From DAOTXR01 sp034435375 (GTDB lineage Bacteria; Chloroflexota; Anaerolineae; Aggregatilineales; UBA3940): 64,000 bases of DNA. The translations under genes were made by a program, and so were the position numbers. This document shows, piece after piece, positions 35,439-44,275 of this stretch. Position 1 is the stretch's first letter. Each line of letters opens with the position of its first letter. Location: positions 1-64,000 of the forward strand of contig DAOTXR010000092.1 of NCBI GenBank assembly GCA_034435375.1, given 5' to 3'. The notes under the pieces were generated by a model. That model ran no database searches. It saw only the letters and a program-made list of their open reading frames with translations, and was not told where the DNA came from.

Positions 35439-37265
35439 ATGCCCGAATCATTCATCGGCCAAATACTGGGGGGATGCCGCATTGTAGAGGAGCTGGCCCG
35501 GGGAGGGATGTCGACCATCTACCTGGCCGAGCAGCTGTCACTGCACCGCGAAGTAGCCCTAAAGGTCATGTCCCCACAGCTCCTGGGAGACCCTACCTTC
35601 ATGACGCGCTTCACGCGCGAGGTTGAGACCACCGCTCGTCTCCAGCACCCGCACATCATCCCCATTTACGACTACGGCCAACAAGACGGCCTGCCTTACA
35701 TTGTGATGGCCTATGTCGGCGGTGGCTCGTTGGACCAACTGCTGCTGCGTGGGCCGCTATCACTCGACACAGCCGCCCGCTTGGCCTATCAGATTGCCCA
35801 GGCGCTCGACTTTGCGCATGAGCAGGGGGTGATCCACCGCGACATCAAACCCGCCAACGTCCTGCTCGACAGCCAGCAGAATGCCATCCTGTCTGACTTC
35901 GGAATTGCTAAAGTGGTGGCCGACACGCAGGAGATCACCAAAGACGCCTTGGTGGGGACGCCCTCTTATCTGGCGCCGGAGCTGATCGCCGAGAAACAGG
36001 CTATCACCCCCTCCGCCGACGTATACGGTCTGGGTGTAACGATCTTCCAAATGCTAACGGCCACTCTGCCTTTCCCCGGCAAGACGCCAGTGCAATTGAT
36101 GTGGGCGCACGTGAACGAGCCTGCGCCCTTGATCACTTCCTATCGTGGCGACCTGCCCCCAGCGATAGATGGGGTGATCCAGAAAGCGCTGGCCAAAACG
36201 CCACAGGCTCGTTACCGAACGGCAGGCGAGCTGGCCCAGGACCTGAGCGCCGTGGCGGCAGGGAGAAGCGCCGCCATCGCTGAAGCTTCGCCGCCGCCGC
36301 CCATGGTCACGGCTCCGACGACCGCCGTGCGCCGCTTGGAAGACGCTGTCCGGCGTGTGATTGACCAGGTGGTCAAAATCCTGCGGCCTGACGGGGGGAC
36401 AGGCGCTGGCCTGTATTTACCGGACAACCACGTCCTGACCTGCCTGCACGTCGTGGATGGCGCTCCGGGGGTATACGTCCGTTTCCGCACTGGCGAACAG
36501 ATCGAGTCCGATGTGGTGGCTACCGATCTGGCGCTTGATCTGGCGTTGCTGGAGCTGCGCGCCACACCCACCACATTGACCAGCCCGCAGCTCGACCGCA
36601 TGGCATTCGAGGCCCACGAGTATAGCCTGGGCGAGCCTCTAGCAGCCATTGGGCACCCGCTGGGCCTCAACTGGGCAGTGACGGGTGGGCACTTCAACGG
36701 ACTGCGCCAGCCTGGCGAGGACCCACTGCCGCGCTTTGGCATCACGCTCAACACACCTCTGGTGCAGGTCGACGTGGCGATCAACCCCGGCAACTCCGGC
36801 GGACCGCTGATTGATACGTCGGGGCGGCTGGTGGGCATCGCCGACAGCGTGGTCAACCCGGCCTTTGGCGAGAATATCGGCTTCGCCATCGATGCCAACA
36901 CAGCCTACCAGTTCTGGCAGACTCACAAGGATACGATGGTCCCACTCGTCGCCTACGAGTGCGGGCATCACCACGCTCCCGAAACGCCCTACTGCCCCCT
37001 GACGGGCAAGCCCACAAAACCTGTCGCGCCGATCCCCATGCCGCCGCCCGATGCTGTGCGCTTCACGTGCGGCCATTTCCACGGACCGGACACCGACTAC
37101 TGCCCGCTCACCGGCAGACCAGCCCAGCCCGAAGAGCCGCTGGGATCGACACACACCGGCGCGCCGACGGTGGTCGAGCACCCGGTGAAGTGCACCAGTT
37201 GTGGGTTGGAGTTTGCTGACGGGTTGTTGTATTGCCCGCACTGCGGCAAGCCGCGCCAGAAGTAA
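35439..37265 (+). CDS. Ser/Thr kinase fused to an HtrA-like trypsin protease and zinc-ribbon tail
   Basis: A 608-residue fusion. Residues about 10-270 are a Hanks kinase: ARGGMSTIY, VALKVM, HRDIKPAN, SDFGIAK, APE. Residues about 310-510 are a trypsin-like S1C protease with the triad His337 (CLHVVDG), Asp367 (ALDLALL) and Ser453 (NPGNSGGPL). Then come two copies of a Cys/His repeat (CGHHHAPETPYCPLTGKP and CGHFHGPDTDYCPLTGRP) and a final zinc ribbon (CTSCGLEF, CPHCGKP). No membrane helix or signal is visible, so both enzymes probably sit in the cytoplasm. ATG at 35439 follows GGAG and lies downstream of a good promoter. The kinase may gate the protease or tag its substrates. PDZ is absent. Confidence 0.88.
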   Translation: MPESFIGQILGGCRIVEELARGGMSTIYLAEQLSLHREVALKVMSPQLLGDPTFMTRFTREVETTARLQHPHIIPIYDYGQQDGLPYIVMAYVGGGSLDQLLLRGPLSLDTAARLAYQIAQALDFAHEQGVIHRDIKPANVLLDSQQNAILSDFGIAKVVADTQEITKDALVGTPSYLAPELIAEKQAITPSADVYGLGVTIFQMLTATLPFPGKTPVQLMWAHVNEPAPLITSYRGDLPPAIDGVIQKALAKTPQARYRTAGELAQDLSAVAAGRSAAIAEASPPPPMVTAPTTAVRRLEDAVRRVIDQVVKILRPDGGTGAGLYLPDNHVLTCLHVVDGAPGVYVRFRTGEQIESDVVATDLALDLALLELRATPTTLTSPQLDRMAFEAHEYSLGEPLAAIGHPLGLNWAVTGGHFNGLRQPGEDPLPRFGITLNTPLVQVDVAINPGNSGGPLIDTSGRLVGIADSVVNPAFGENIGFAIDANTAYQFWQTHKDTMVPLVAYECGHHHAPETPYCPLTGKPTKPVAPIPMPPPDAVRFTCGHFHGPDTDYCPLTGRPAQPEEPLGSTHTGAPTVVEHPVKCTSCGLEFADGLLYCPHCGKPRQK

Positions 37266-37322
37266 GCGCCAGCACAAAAGAGCTGCCTCTCGACAGCCAA
37301 AGCCAGAGGTCTATCGAGCAAA

Positions 37323-37348
37323 GAAGGGCGCACCAGCGTGCGCCCTTC
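37323..37348. terminator. Hairpin between convergent genes
   Basis: GAAGGGCGCAC / GTGCGCCCTTC make a perfect 11-bp stem with a CAGC loop between the kinase-protease and FecR genes. No T tract. Confidence 0.55.
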
Positions 37349-37388
37349 GGTCGCCATCCCTTACCCCTGGACGAGGGTTATGCCCCTC

Positions 37389-38726
37389 TCAGCGGGTGAA
37401 CTCAGTTACTGAGACGAAGTTGTCCGGAGAGATCGACCCGGTGAAGGTCTCTGTGTTGCCATCTACCGTGACCGTCACCGTGTAGCTGACCGTGCCCTCG
37501 GCGTTGCACTGTAGGCTGTATAGCACCACCACAGAATAGGTCCCGTTCGGCGCAGTGCCAGCAGGCCAGAAGATATTCTCGACAGGACTGGTCGTCAGCG
37601 GCGCATTGCAGTAAGCATTGGCATCTACGTCGAGTGAGCCGCCCGTGGGCGAGGTTGTGTTGTAGTAGGCGACCTCATTGCCTTCCGGATCTGTAACGAT
37701 AAGGTCAAGATCAGCCGTAGCGCCCCAGGTCAGCGTGACCTGAACGTCGCCAGTGCCCGGCGGGCCAGTGCATTCAACGACGCTCACCACTGTCCCCGCC
37801 TGGAATTGCACGCCAGGCAGCGGGTCTTGGGTGGAAACCTGCCCCGCCTCAACGTTGATGCAAGGCTTGCTTTCGACAACTTCCATGGCCAGGCCCAACG
37901 CCGTCAGCGTCATCTCAGCCTGGTCAAGAGTCAGGCCGGTCAGATCGGGAACAACGGTCGCCTGAGGCGTTGGCGTGGGCGGGATAAACTCATCCTGATC
38001 AATGCCGGAGAGCAGCCCGGCGGCCCGGGCAGTCTCGAAGGCTTCGATCCAGCCTTCAAAGTCCTCTGAGGTCATGGGCTCAACTGAGCCGAGCTTGCCC
38101 ACGGTCTCGATGTTGACCGCTTCAGCGTCGGTCAGACTGACACTTTGGTCAGACGTGGTGGCGCTGCAATTGCCCTCCAGGCAGGTGACCCGGCTGACGC
38201 CGCCGATCTGGGTGACAGGGCGGGCGCGCTTGGAGCCAGGGGCCGTTGCACTCTCAAGCAGACCGTGTATCACGCCCACCGACGAGCCTCGGATGGCCGC
38301 TACACCGCTGGGCGTTTGAACCTCGTAGGCTGCGCCAGGGGGCAATTCATCTTTGTGGAAGCTGAATACGGCTCCCACGTTAATGAAGAAGCGCGTAATC
38401 GGGCTGGCAGAATCGCCTGCCAATGTCTTGATCTCAAACACCGTGTTCTCGGCGATGACCGTCACGGTGCCATCGTCAAGTTCAAGCGTGGCACGTCCAT
38501 CGGCGTAGGTGCGAATCTGGTCACCCACGGCCAGAGTCTGGCCAGCCTGGGCCAGCATCGTCTTTCCCCTGACAGTGACCAACTCCACCGTGCCCTCCAC
38601 CCCAACAAGAGTCACCTGGCGTGCCGTCGGCGAGGGCGTGGCAGCGCCTCCTAGCCCCTGGCAGCCCACCAGTACGGCAGCCAGCAGCGCTACGCACAGC
38701 CCCACCCGCATGAGACGCATTTCCAT
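37389..38726 (-). CDS. FecR-like/PASTA-domain lipoprotein
   Basis: A 445-residue lipoprotein. The signal peptide ends AAVLVGC (Cys22). A FecR-like domain follows (about 35-200; RTYADGRATLELDDGT, VQTPSGVAAIRG). Next is one PASTA domain (about 250-320; VVPDLTGLTLDQAEMTLTAL), which in kinases binds peptidoglycan or muropeptides. A C-terminal beta-sandwich (about 325-445) resembles pre-peptidase C-terminal domains (VTLTWGATADLDLIVTDPEG). Several cysteines suggest disulfides. The protein is probably a cell-wall-contacting envelope factor. TAGGAGG lies six bases before the ATG. It converges with the kinase-protease gene. Confidence 0.83.
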   Translation of the reverse strand: MEMRLMRVGLCVALLAAVLVGCQGLGGAATPSPTARQVTLVGVEGTVELVTVRGKTMLAQAGQTLAVGDQIRTYADGRATLELDDGTVTVIAENTVFEIKTLAGDSASPITRFFINVGAVFSFHKDELPPGAAYEVQTPSGVAAIRGSSVGVIHGLLESATAPGSKRARPVTQIGGVSRVTCLEGNCSATTSDQSVSLTDAEAVNIETVGKLGSVEPMTSEDFEGWIEAFETARAAGLLSGIDQDEFIPPTPTPQATVVPDLTGLTLDQAEMTLTALGLAMEVVESKPCINVEAGQVSTQDPLPGVQFQAGTVVSVVECTGPPGTGDVQVTLTWGATADLDLIVTDPEGNEVAYYNTTSPTGGSLDVDANAYCNAPLTTSPVENIFWPAGTAPNGTYSVVVLYSLQCNAEGTVSYTVTVTVDGNTETFTGSISPDNFVSVTEFTR

Positions 38727-39186
38727 AATCTTCCTCCTAAAACCCTGCTCCAAGTAAAGCCACGCATGAATACCGAGCAAACTGCGGGCAACATCAAGCC
38801 TGTCTGTAGCCAGCCAGGACATGAGCGCTCCTGGTTCCACACCTGAAACCGGCTGCCAGAATCGCAACAACCAATTTCTGTTTCACGGTGAGATCCAGCC
38901 CTCAGCAAGAGTCTAACCATTTACTGACACTGCGCAAGTTCCCGCCCTCGGCGGCTTGGCAGAGGGTGGGGCTTCAGCGCTGCGCCCGCCATCCCGCCGG
39001 GAGTCCTGCCCTCACGAGGAAGCACATCCCACCCGGCAGGAAAAATTGAAACAGGCTATAATTCAGCCAGAGAGCGGGCCACATAGTCATTCAGGCTCCT
39101 CTTCGGGCTTGATTGGCATCTGGAGGCATCTCACAGCCAGCATCGTCGTCGTTGTGCATGGACCGAGCTTGAACCGATATTGAACC
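38727..39186. other. 460-base divergent intergenic region
   Basis: On the minus strand TTGCGC (38937-38932), 16 bases and TAGACT (38915-38910) may drive the FecR-like gene. On the plus strand TATAAT at 39057-39062 lacks a -35 but may drive the LysM/M23 gene. No small gene is supported. Confidence 0.35.
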
Positions 39187-40674
39187 ATGGAACAATACAG
39201 GCCACAGCCTCGCAAACGCCGAACTGTCTCCGATCGGGCGCAACGGATTATCTCCTATGCCTGGATCATTGCGTCGTTGGCGCTGCCTGCCGTGGGCGTG
39301 GCGCTGATCGCCCAGGGCATAACCGCGCTGCCAGACAGCACACAGACCTCGCATGTGGTCAGCGCCGGCGAGACGCTGTCCGGCATTGCGCTCCGCTATG
39401 GTGTGACAGTCGATGAGATCGTCCGAGCCAACGGCCTCAATAACCCCGATCTGATCTACGTGGGACAAGTGCTCGTCATCCCACGCCTCGATCAAGCTGG
39501 CGGGCAGATTTACACCATCCAGCGGGGCGATACATTGAGCGCCATCGCCAGACGATACGGCGTCACCGTCGAGGCCATCGTGGCTGCCAACAACTTGCCC
39601 AACCGAGACAGCATCTTCGCCGGCCAGCAGCTCACGATCCCGACAGCGGGCCAAACCGTTCCCGTGGCCAACATCCGCGCCGCTGAGACGACCTACACGC
39701 TACAGCGCGGCGACTCGCTGTACCGCGTGAGCCTGATCTACGGCGTCTCCGTGGACGATCTGTTGGCGGTCAACAATCTAGCCAGCCCGGTAGCCATCTA
39801 CCCAGGGCTGGAAATCCGCATCCCCCTGCCAGTTGAGACCGTCTTGGCCGACAACGGCAGCACGTCTGGCGCGAGTCCGGTCGAGCCAGCAGGTTCGACC
39901 GGCGGGCGCACCTACACCGTGAGCGCCGGGGACACCCTGTCGTTGATCGCTGTGCGATATGATGTGACTGTCGACAGGCTCGTGGCGGCCAACGGCCTGA
40001 CTCGCCCCGACCGCATCTATGCAGGCCAGGTGCTCAACATCCCAGAGGCGGGAGCGTCCGCGCGACCGTATCCAGCTCAGACTGCCACCTCACACCGCGT
40101 GCAGACAGGTGAGACGCTGTCCCAAATCGCGCTGCGGTATGGGGTGACAGTGCACTCGCTGGCCGTGGCCAACGGCATTCAGAATCCCTCGCGCATCTAT
40201 GCCGGCATGGTGCTGTCGATCCCATCGGCCACAGCAGGCTCGAACAGCGTGCGCTACGCCAGCGTGGGAGCAGGGCTGTGCAGCGGCGTTGAGCCAACGC
40301 AGGCCGGGACGGGATACTTTATCAGGCCAACACGGGGATACATCATCACGCAGTACTATCACTCCTGGCACCCCGGCATCGATTTGGCCCTGCCGACTGG
40401 CAACCCCGTATACGCCGCGGACGGCGGGACAGTGGTTTTCTCTGGATGGAATCCGGTGGGTTACGGCAACCTGATCGTGCTGGACCACGGCAACGGCTGG
40501 CGGACTTACTACGCGCATCTCAGCGCCATCCACGTCAACTGCGGCGACTGGGTCCCGCGCGGAAGCATCATCGGCGAGATCGGCAGCACGGGGAACAGCA
40601 CCGGTCCCCATCTCCACTTTGAGATGTTGCGCTTCGGCGTGGCCGTCAACCCAGCCGGCTATATCCGCTTCTAA
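39187..40674 (+). CDS. Five-LysM M23 peptidoglycan endopeptidase
   Basis: A 495-residue cell-wall hydrolase or its regulator. A membrane helix at about 23-45 acts as signal or anchor. Five LysM repeats follow, each starting with a pattern such as SHVVSAGETL, IYTIQRGDTL or SHRVQTGETL. These bind peptidoglycan. The C-terminal 130 residues are an M23 (LytM) domain with zinc ligands in HPGIDLALP and HLHFEM, so it should be active. LysM repeats 1 and 5 are most alike. No ribosome site is seen before the ATG, so translation may be leaderless or weak. Confidence 0.9.
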   Translation: MEQYRPQPRKRRTVSDRAQRIISYAWIIASLALPAVGVALIAQGITALPDSTQTSHVVSAGETLSGIALRYGVTVDEIVRANGLNNPDLIYVGQVLVIPRLDQAGGQIYTIQRGDTLSAIARRYGVTVEAIVAANNLPNRDSIFAGQQLTIPTAGQTVPVANIRAAETTYTLQRGDSLYRVSLIYGVSVDDLLAVNNLASPVAIYPGLEIRIPLPVETVLADNGSTSGASPVEPAGSTGGRTYTVSAGDTLSLIAVRYDVTVDRLVAANGLTRPDRIYAGQVLNIPEAGASARPYPAQTATSHRVQTGETLSQIALRYGVTVHSLAVANGIQNPSRIYAGMVLSIPSATAGSNSVRYASVGAGLCSGVEPTQAGTGYFIRPTRGYIITQYYHSWHPGIDLALPTGNPVYAADGGTVVFSGWNPVGYGNLIVLDHGNGWRTYYAHLSAIHVNCGDWVPRGSIIGEIGSTGNSTGPHLHFEMLRFGVAVNPAGYIRF

Positions 40675-40705
40675 GTGTTCCTCTGAGAGTCTTTGAGAAG
40701 GTTTG

Positions 40706-40733
40706 GCGAAAAGTAATTCAAACGACTTTTCGC
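40706..40733 (+). terminator. Hairpin after the LysM/M23 gene
   Basis: GCGAAAAGT / ACTTTTCGC make a 9-bp stem with a 10-base loop. No T tract after it. Confidence 0.4.
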
Positions 40734-40757
40734 ACAACACTGAAGCAGAGGCCCCGC

Positions 40758-41885
40758 ATGATGGAGCCGCCGATTCCCGGCAATGACCTTCCGCTTGACC
40801 ACATCATCCAGGGCGACTGTGTGGCGGTGCTCAACGCGCTGCCCGCAGAGTCGGTCGATCTGATCTTTGCCGACCCACCCTACAATCTTCAGCTTCAGCA
40901 AGAGCTGTGGCGGCCCAACATGACGCGCGTCGATGCTGTGGACGATGCCTGGGACCACTTCGATAGCCTGGCCGAGTACGATAGGTTCACACGGGCCTGG
41001 CTGGCAGCGTGCCGCCGCGTGCTCAAGGTCACCGGAACCCTATGGGTGATCGGGACATATCACAACATCTACCGGGTGGGGGCAATTCTGATGGATTTGG
41101 GCTACTGGATTCTCAACGATGTGGTGTACATTAAGACCAATCCCATGCCCAACTTCCGGGGCGCACGCTTTACCAACGCGCACGAGACCCTGATCTGGGC
41201 GCAGAAGCAGCGCGGAGCGCGATATACCTTCAACTATCATGCCATGAAGACCCTCAACGGCGGCAAGCAGATGCGCTCCGACTGGCGGCTGCCGATCTGC
41301 TCAGGGCCGGAGCGGCTGCGCGTCAACGGCGAAAAGGCCCACTCGACGCAGAAGCCGGAAGCATTGCTTGAGCGGGTGATCCTGGCCAGCTCGCAACCCG
41401 GCGACGTGGTGCTGGACCCGTTCTTCGGCACGGGAACCACGGGCGCAGTCGCTAAAAAGTTGGGACGCCGCTGGATCGGCATCGAGCGGGACCCTGGATA
41501 CGTGCGGCTGGCCCAGGAGCGCATCGATGCAGTCGCGCCATCCCCCTGCCCCCAGGCCACATCGGATGAGCCACGGCGTTTGCCGCGCATCCCGTTTCAA
41601 GCCCTGATCGAGCGTGGGCTGATCCGGCCCGGTCAGGTGCTTCACTTTCGCAGCCAGGCAGGGGTGACCGCCACGGTGCTCGATGATGGGCGCATCCGAT
41701 GTGGAGAAATGGTGGGATCGATTCACCAGGTAGGACGAGCGATCCAGGGCGCGCCGTGTAACGGCTGGCAGCACTGGGCCATCGAAGACCCGGCGAGCGG
41801 CGAGCAGATTGTCATCGACCAACTCCGTGCTATAATGCGCGGGGAGGCGGCAGACAGGCAACAGCGTTCCAGCGGCAAGCGGTGA
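40758..41885 (+). CDS. CcrM-like adenine-N6 DNA methyltransferase (probable GANTC specificity)
   Basis: A 375-residue beta-class methyltransferase. The catalytic motif DPPYNL (39-44) comes first and the AdoMet motif DPFFGTGTTG (about 220) after it, which is the beta order. The stretches DDAWDHFDSLAEYDRF, KTNPMPNFRGARF and NAHETLIWA are typical of the CcrM/HinfI branch, which modifies GANTC. The C-terminal part (about 275-350) is a RAMA-like domain seen in CcrM. No restriction endonuclease lies nearby, so it looks like an orphan, regulatory methylase. AGAGG precedes the ATG. Specificity is inferred from family similarity. Confidence 0.87.
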   Translation: MMEPPIPGNDLPLDHIIQGDCVAVLNALPAESVDLIFADPPYNLQLQQELWRPNMTRVDAVDDAWDHFDSLAEYDRFTRAWLAACRRVLKVTGTLWVIGTYHNIYRVGAILMDLGYWILNDVVYIKTNPMPNFRGARFTNAHETLIWAQKQRGARYTFNYHAMKTLNGGKQMRSDWRLPICSGPERLRVNGEKAHSTQKPEALLERVILASSQPGDVVLDPFFGTGTTGAVAKKLGRRWIGIERDPGYVRLAQERIDAVAPSPCPQATSDEPRRLPRIPFQALIERGLIRPGQVLHFRSQAGVTATVLDDGRIRCGEMVGSIHQVGRAIQGAPCNGWQHWAIEDPASGEQIVIDQLRAIMRGEAADRQQRSSGKR

Positions 41886-42006
41886 GCGCCCTGTGAGACC
41901 CCCTCCACACCGAGAAATGTCCTATGGACCTGACCTGTAGGAAATGCAGCTAGCGCCAATCTATCGAATCGCACTATAGACCTGAAGACACGAGGAGATT
42001 ATTGCC

Positions 42007-42474
42007 ATGTTGTCACACCTGCGGGCGCAGCACCGCGCCATCGAAAAAGGCATCAAGGATATTGGAAACTACCTGAACCGTGTCAGCGATGGGGCTAAGC
42101 TGGACGAACGAGGACGCTGCCGCCTCCAGTTCGAAAACGTGGGAGTCCACATCCTGGTGCGGCCCGAAGCCAACATGGTGATCTTCAAGACGTTCATCAA
42201 CTACCTGCCAGACCCCTCCACGGGCAAGATTCTGCCGCTATACTACCATTTGCTCGATATGAGCGACGAGCCGGTCACTGGCATGGCACACTTCGCCATC
42301 GTTGCTGCCGAGCAGTTGGGAACAGAGCACGACGTGATCAGCGTGGAGGCCAAGCGGCCCATCGCAGACATCAGTTTCGAGGAGTTCACGAGCTGCTTGC
42401 AGGCTGTAGGAGAAGTGGCCAACGCCTGGATGGAGCGGCTAGAGGCGGAGTTCGGCGCTCCGCGTATCCCGTAG
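42007..42474 (+). CDS. YbjN-like small protein
   Basis: A 155-residue cytoplasmic alpha/beta protein resembling the YbjN/type III chaperone-like fold: a long first helix, a beta-sheet (CRLQFENVGVHILVRPE, MVIFKTFINYLPD), a helix, and a final helix of about 30 residues. These proteins are usually sensory or chaperone-like. The exact role is unknown. GAGGAG precedes the ATG. It lies 121 bases after the methylase gene. Confidence 0.6.
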   Translation: MLSHLRAQHRAIEKGIKDIGNYLNRVSDGAKLDERGRCRLQFENVGVHILVRPEANMVIFKTFINYLPDPSTGKILPLYYHLLDMSDEPVTGMAHFAIVAAEQLGTEHDVISVEAKRPIADISFEEFTSCLQAVGEVANAWMERLEAEFGAPRIP

Positions 42475-42698
42475 CACACCCGTAGCCGCATGAGCAGGTC
42501 AGCAAAGCCATGCGATAAGTGCATGGCTCTTGTTGTGGCAGCCCTGCCCGGCTTTCCCGACTCGGAGGGGCATACCCCCTGGCAGAGCATTGTTGTTCTG
42601 CCAGCCCGCGCTGCCCCTCTCTTCATTCATTAGGCGTCTAGCTCCATCATGGCATGCCCGCCGGGCCGCTGAAGAGGCATTCGGAGCAATATAACCCC

Positions 42699-43346
42699 AT
42701 GAAACAGCTGCGGTTCAAGCCTTACCCTGACGAGAGCGCTCAGTGGCCTGCCCAGGGTCGCGTGATCCTGGCTCAGTATGATGAGGACTCGGTGGTGGTC
42801 TATCGAGCATACAAGCGGCAGACTGGCCGGTATGCGGTCAAACATGGCCAGCTCGGCGAGCCGCGCCTTGACCCCGAACGCATGATCTGGATCGAGCCGA
42901 GCTTTCTGGGGGTGATGTTCCGCAGCGCCTGGGCCACCGCGCCTGAGCGGGAGGGGGTGCTAGCCATCTGGATGCGGCGAGATGCCTTCGACCTGATCCT
43001 GGCGCAGGCCGCACCCAGCCAGTTCGACGCCAGACTGTACGAGAGCCAGGCCGCGTGGCAAGCTGCTCTCAAAGGGTCTGAGGTGCGGGTGCAGTGGAAT
43101 CCCGACTACTCGCCGAAGGGGGTCAAACTGAGACGGCGGGCCATCCAGCTTGGACTGCGCGGAGAAACGCTACGCCGCTGCGTCACTGAGTGGATCATGC
43201 AGGTGGAAGACATCAGCAGCAAGGTACGGCAGCAATCCGCCTATGTGAAGGACGAGGCGCTCCTGCTGGTGCCCGCCCAGCGAGTGTACCCGGTGCACAA
43301 CGCCGATCTGGCCCGGCGGTTAGGTCTGGATAAGTGGGGGCGATAG
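42699..43346 (+). CDS. DUF4291-family protein
   Basis: A 215-residue protein of the DUF4291 family. The recognisable run is VVYRAYKRQTGRYAVKHG, then RMIWIEPSFLGVMFRSAW and VLAIWMRRDAFDLIL. The C-terminus keeps the conserved VRVQWNPDYSP and the RRAIQLGLRG segment. The molecular function is not established. ATG at 42699 is taken with GGAG twelve bases upstream; an in-frame ATG 45 bases earlier has no ribosome site. It faces the paralogous helical pair. Confidence 0.75.
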   Translation: MKQLRFKPYPDESAQWPAQGRVILAQYDEDSVVVYRAYKRQTGRYAVKHGQLGEPRLDPERMIWIEPSFLGVMFRSAWATAPEREGVLAIWMRRDAFDLILAQAAPSQFDARLYESQAAWQAALKGSEVRVQWNPDYSPKGVKLRRRAIQLGLRGETLRRCVTEWIMQVEDISSKVRQQSAYVKDEALLLVPAQRVYPVHNADLARRLGLDKWGR

Positions 43347-43424
43347 GGCTTCTTTGACCTCCTTCCCTATGTCCGATTCCTCAGCGCCATGACGAGGTAT
43401 CCCCCAGGGTGGCCAGAGGATCGA

Positions 43425-44264
43425 TCATGAGGAAGGGCCATCGATGGCTTTGACAATGCGTTCCCAGCAGACAGCGTAAGGGCCTTCCAGAGTGGGGGCC
43501 AAGTCGGCGGGGGCAGCGCCATCGAGCAGTCCATTGATAGCCCGCAGCAGGGCCAGCATGGGTTGATCGTCCAGCTCAGCGGCGCGCACGCGGATCAGGC
43601 GCACAGTTTCCAGCCAGCTGGTGCGCTCATCGCCGCGGACGGTCATCACGGCAATGGTGTTCTCAGCCAGCAGGTCAAGGGTGTCCGGCGGGTTGAGCAT
43701 GCGTTCAAAAGCCTCATCGATGCCAATTTCACGGCAGGCCCGCAGCAAGTCACGATGGATCATAAGCTGACGTGTGACAACGAGTTGGTTACGCCTCTCA
43801 TAGGTGCGGATCAGCTCGTCGAACACAGCATCGGCCTCAGGCGAGATAAGCTCTGGATGCTCGTCCAGCCAGCGGCGCGACTCGGTCCAATTCTCAGCGG
43901 TGACAAACTCGCCAATGGTGTCAATCAGAGCCTCCAGCGCTTCACCGCCCAGGGTCCGCTCCGCTCCAGCGTCCATCTGTCGGCGCAGTTCCAGGAATGC
44001 CTCCTGCACGCCGATCTCGCGGCAGCGTTGCAGAAGTCTACGGTGCATCTCAAGCGATCGGTGAAGGGCAGGGTTCTCCTCGTACTGCACCACCAGCGCA
44101 GCCAGCGAGAAATCAGCCTCACGGCGCAGCAAAAGGGGATTGCCTTCAACCAAACGCTGCTTGGCATATAAGGTCTCGGCGCGGAGGAGTTCATGCAGCA
44201 AGACGGCCAGCTCATCAAGCTGGGCATCGTTGAGCGGATGGCCGTTGCCTTGATCGTCGGGCAC
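43425..44264 (-). CDS. Helical repeat protein, second of a tandem pair (CHAT-associated repeat type)
   Basis: A 279-residue cytoplasmic, mostly helical protein. A motif of the form MHRxLLxxCREIGxxEAF occurs twice (MHRRLLQRCREIGVQEAF and IHRDLLRACREIGIDEAF). The C-terminus ends with GPYAVCWERIVKAI, which also closes the neighbouring paralogue. Such repeats occur next to CHAT protease domains in Chloroflexota and cyanobacteria, but here no enzyme domain is attached. The start is GTG at 44264, six bases after AAGGAG. It lies 11 bases after its paralogue, so they form an operon. Confidence 0.7.
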   Translation of the reverse strand: MPDDQGNGHPLNDAQLDELAVLLHELLRAETLYAKQRLVEGNPLLLRREADFSLAALVVQYEENPALHRSLEMHRRLLQRCREIGVQEAFLELRRQMDAGAERTLGGEALEALIDTIGEFVTAENWTESRRWLDEHPELISPEADAVFDELIRTYERRNQLVVTRQLMIHRDLLRACREIGIDEAFERMLNPPDTLDLLAENTIAVMTVRGDERTSWLETVRLIRVRAAELDDQPMLALLRAINGLLDGAAPADLAPTLEGPYAVCWERIVKAIDGPSS

Positions 44265-44275
44265 AAGCCTCTCCT

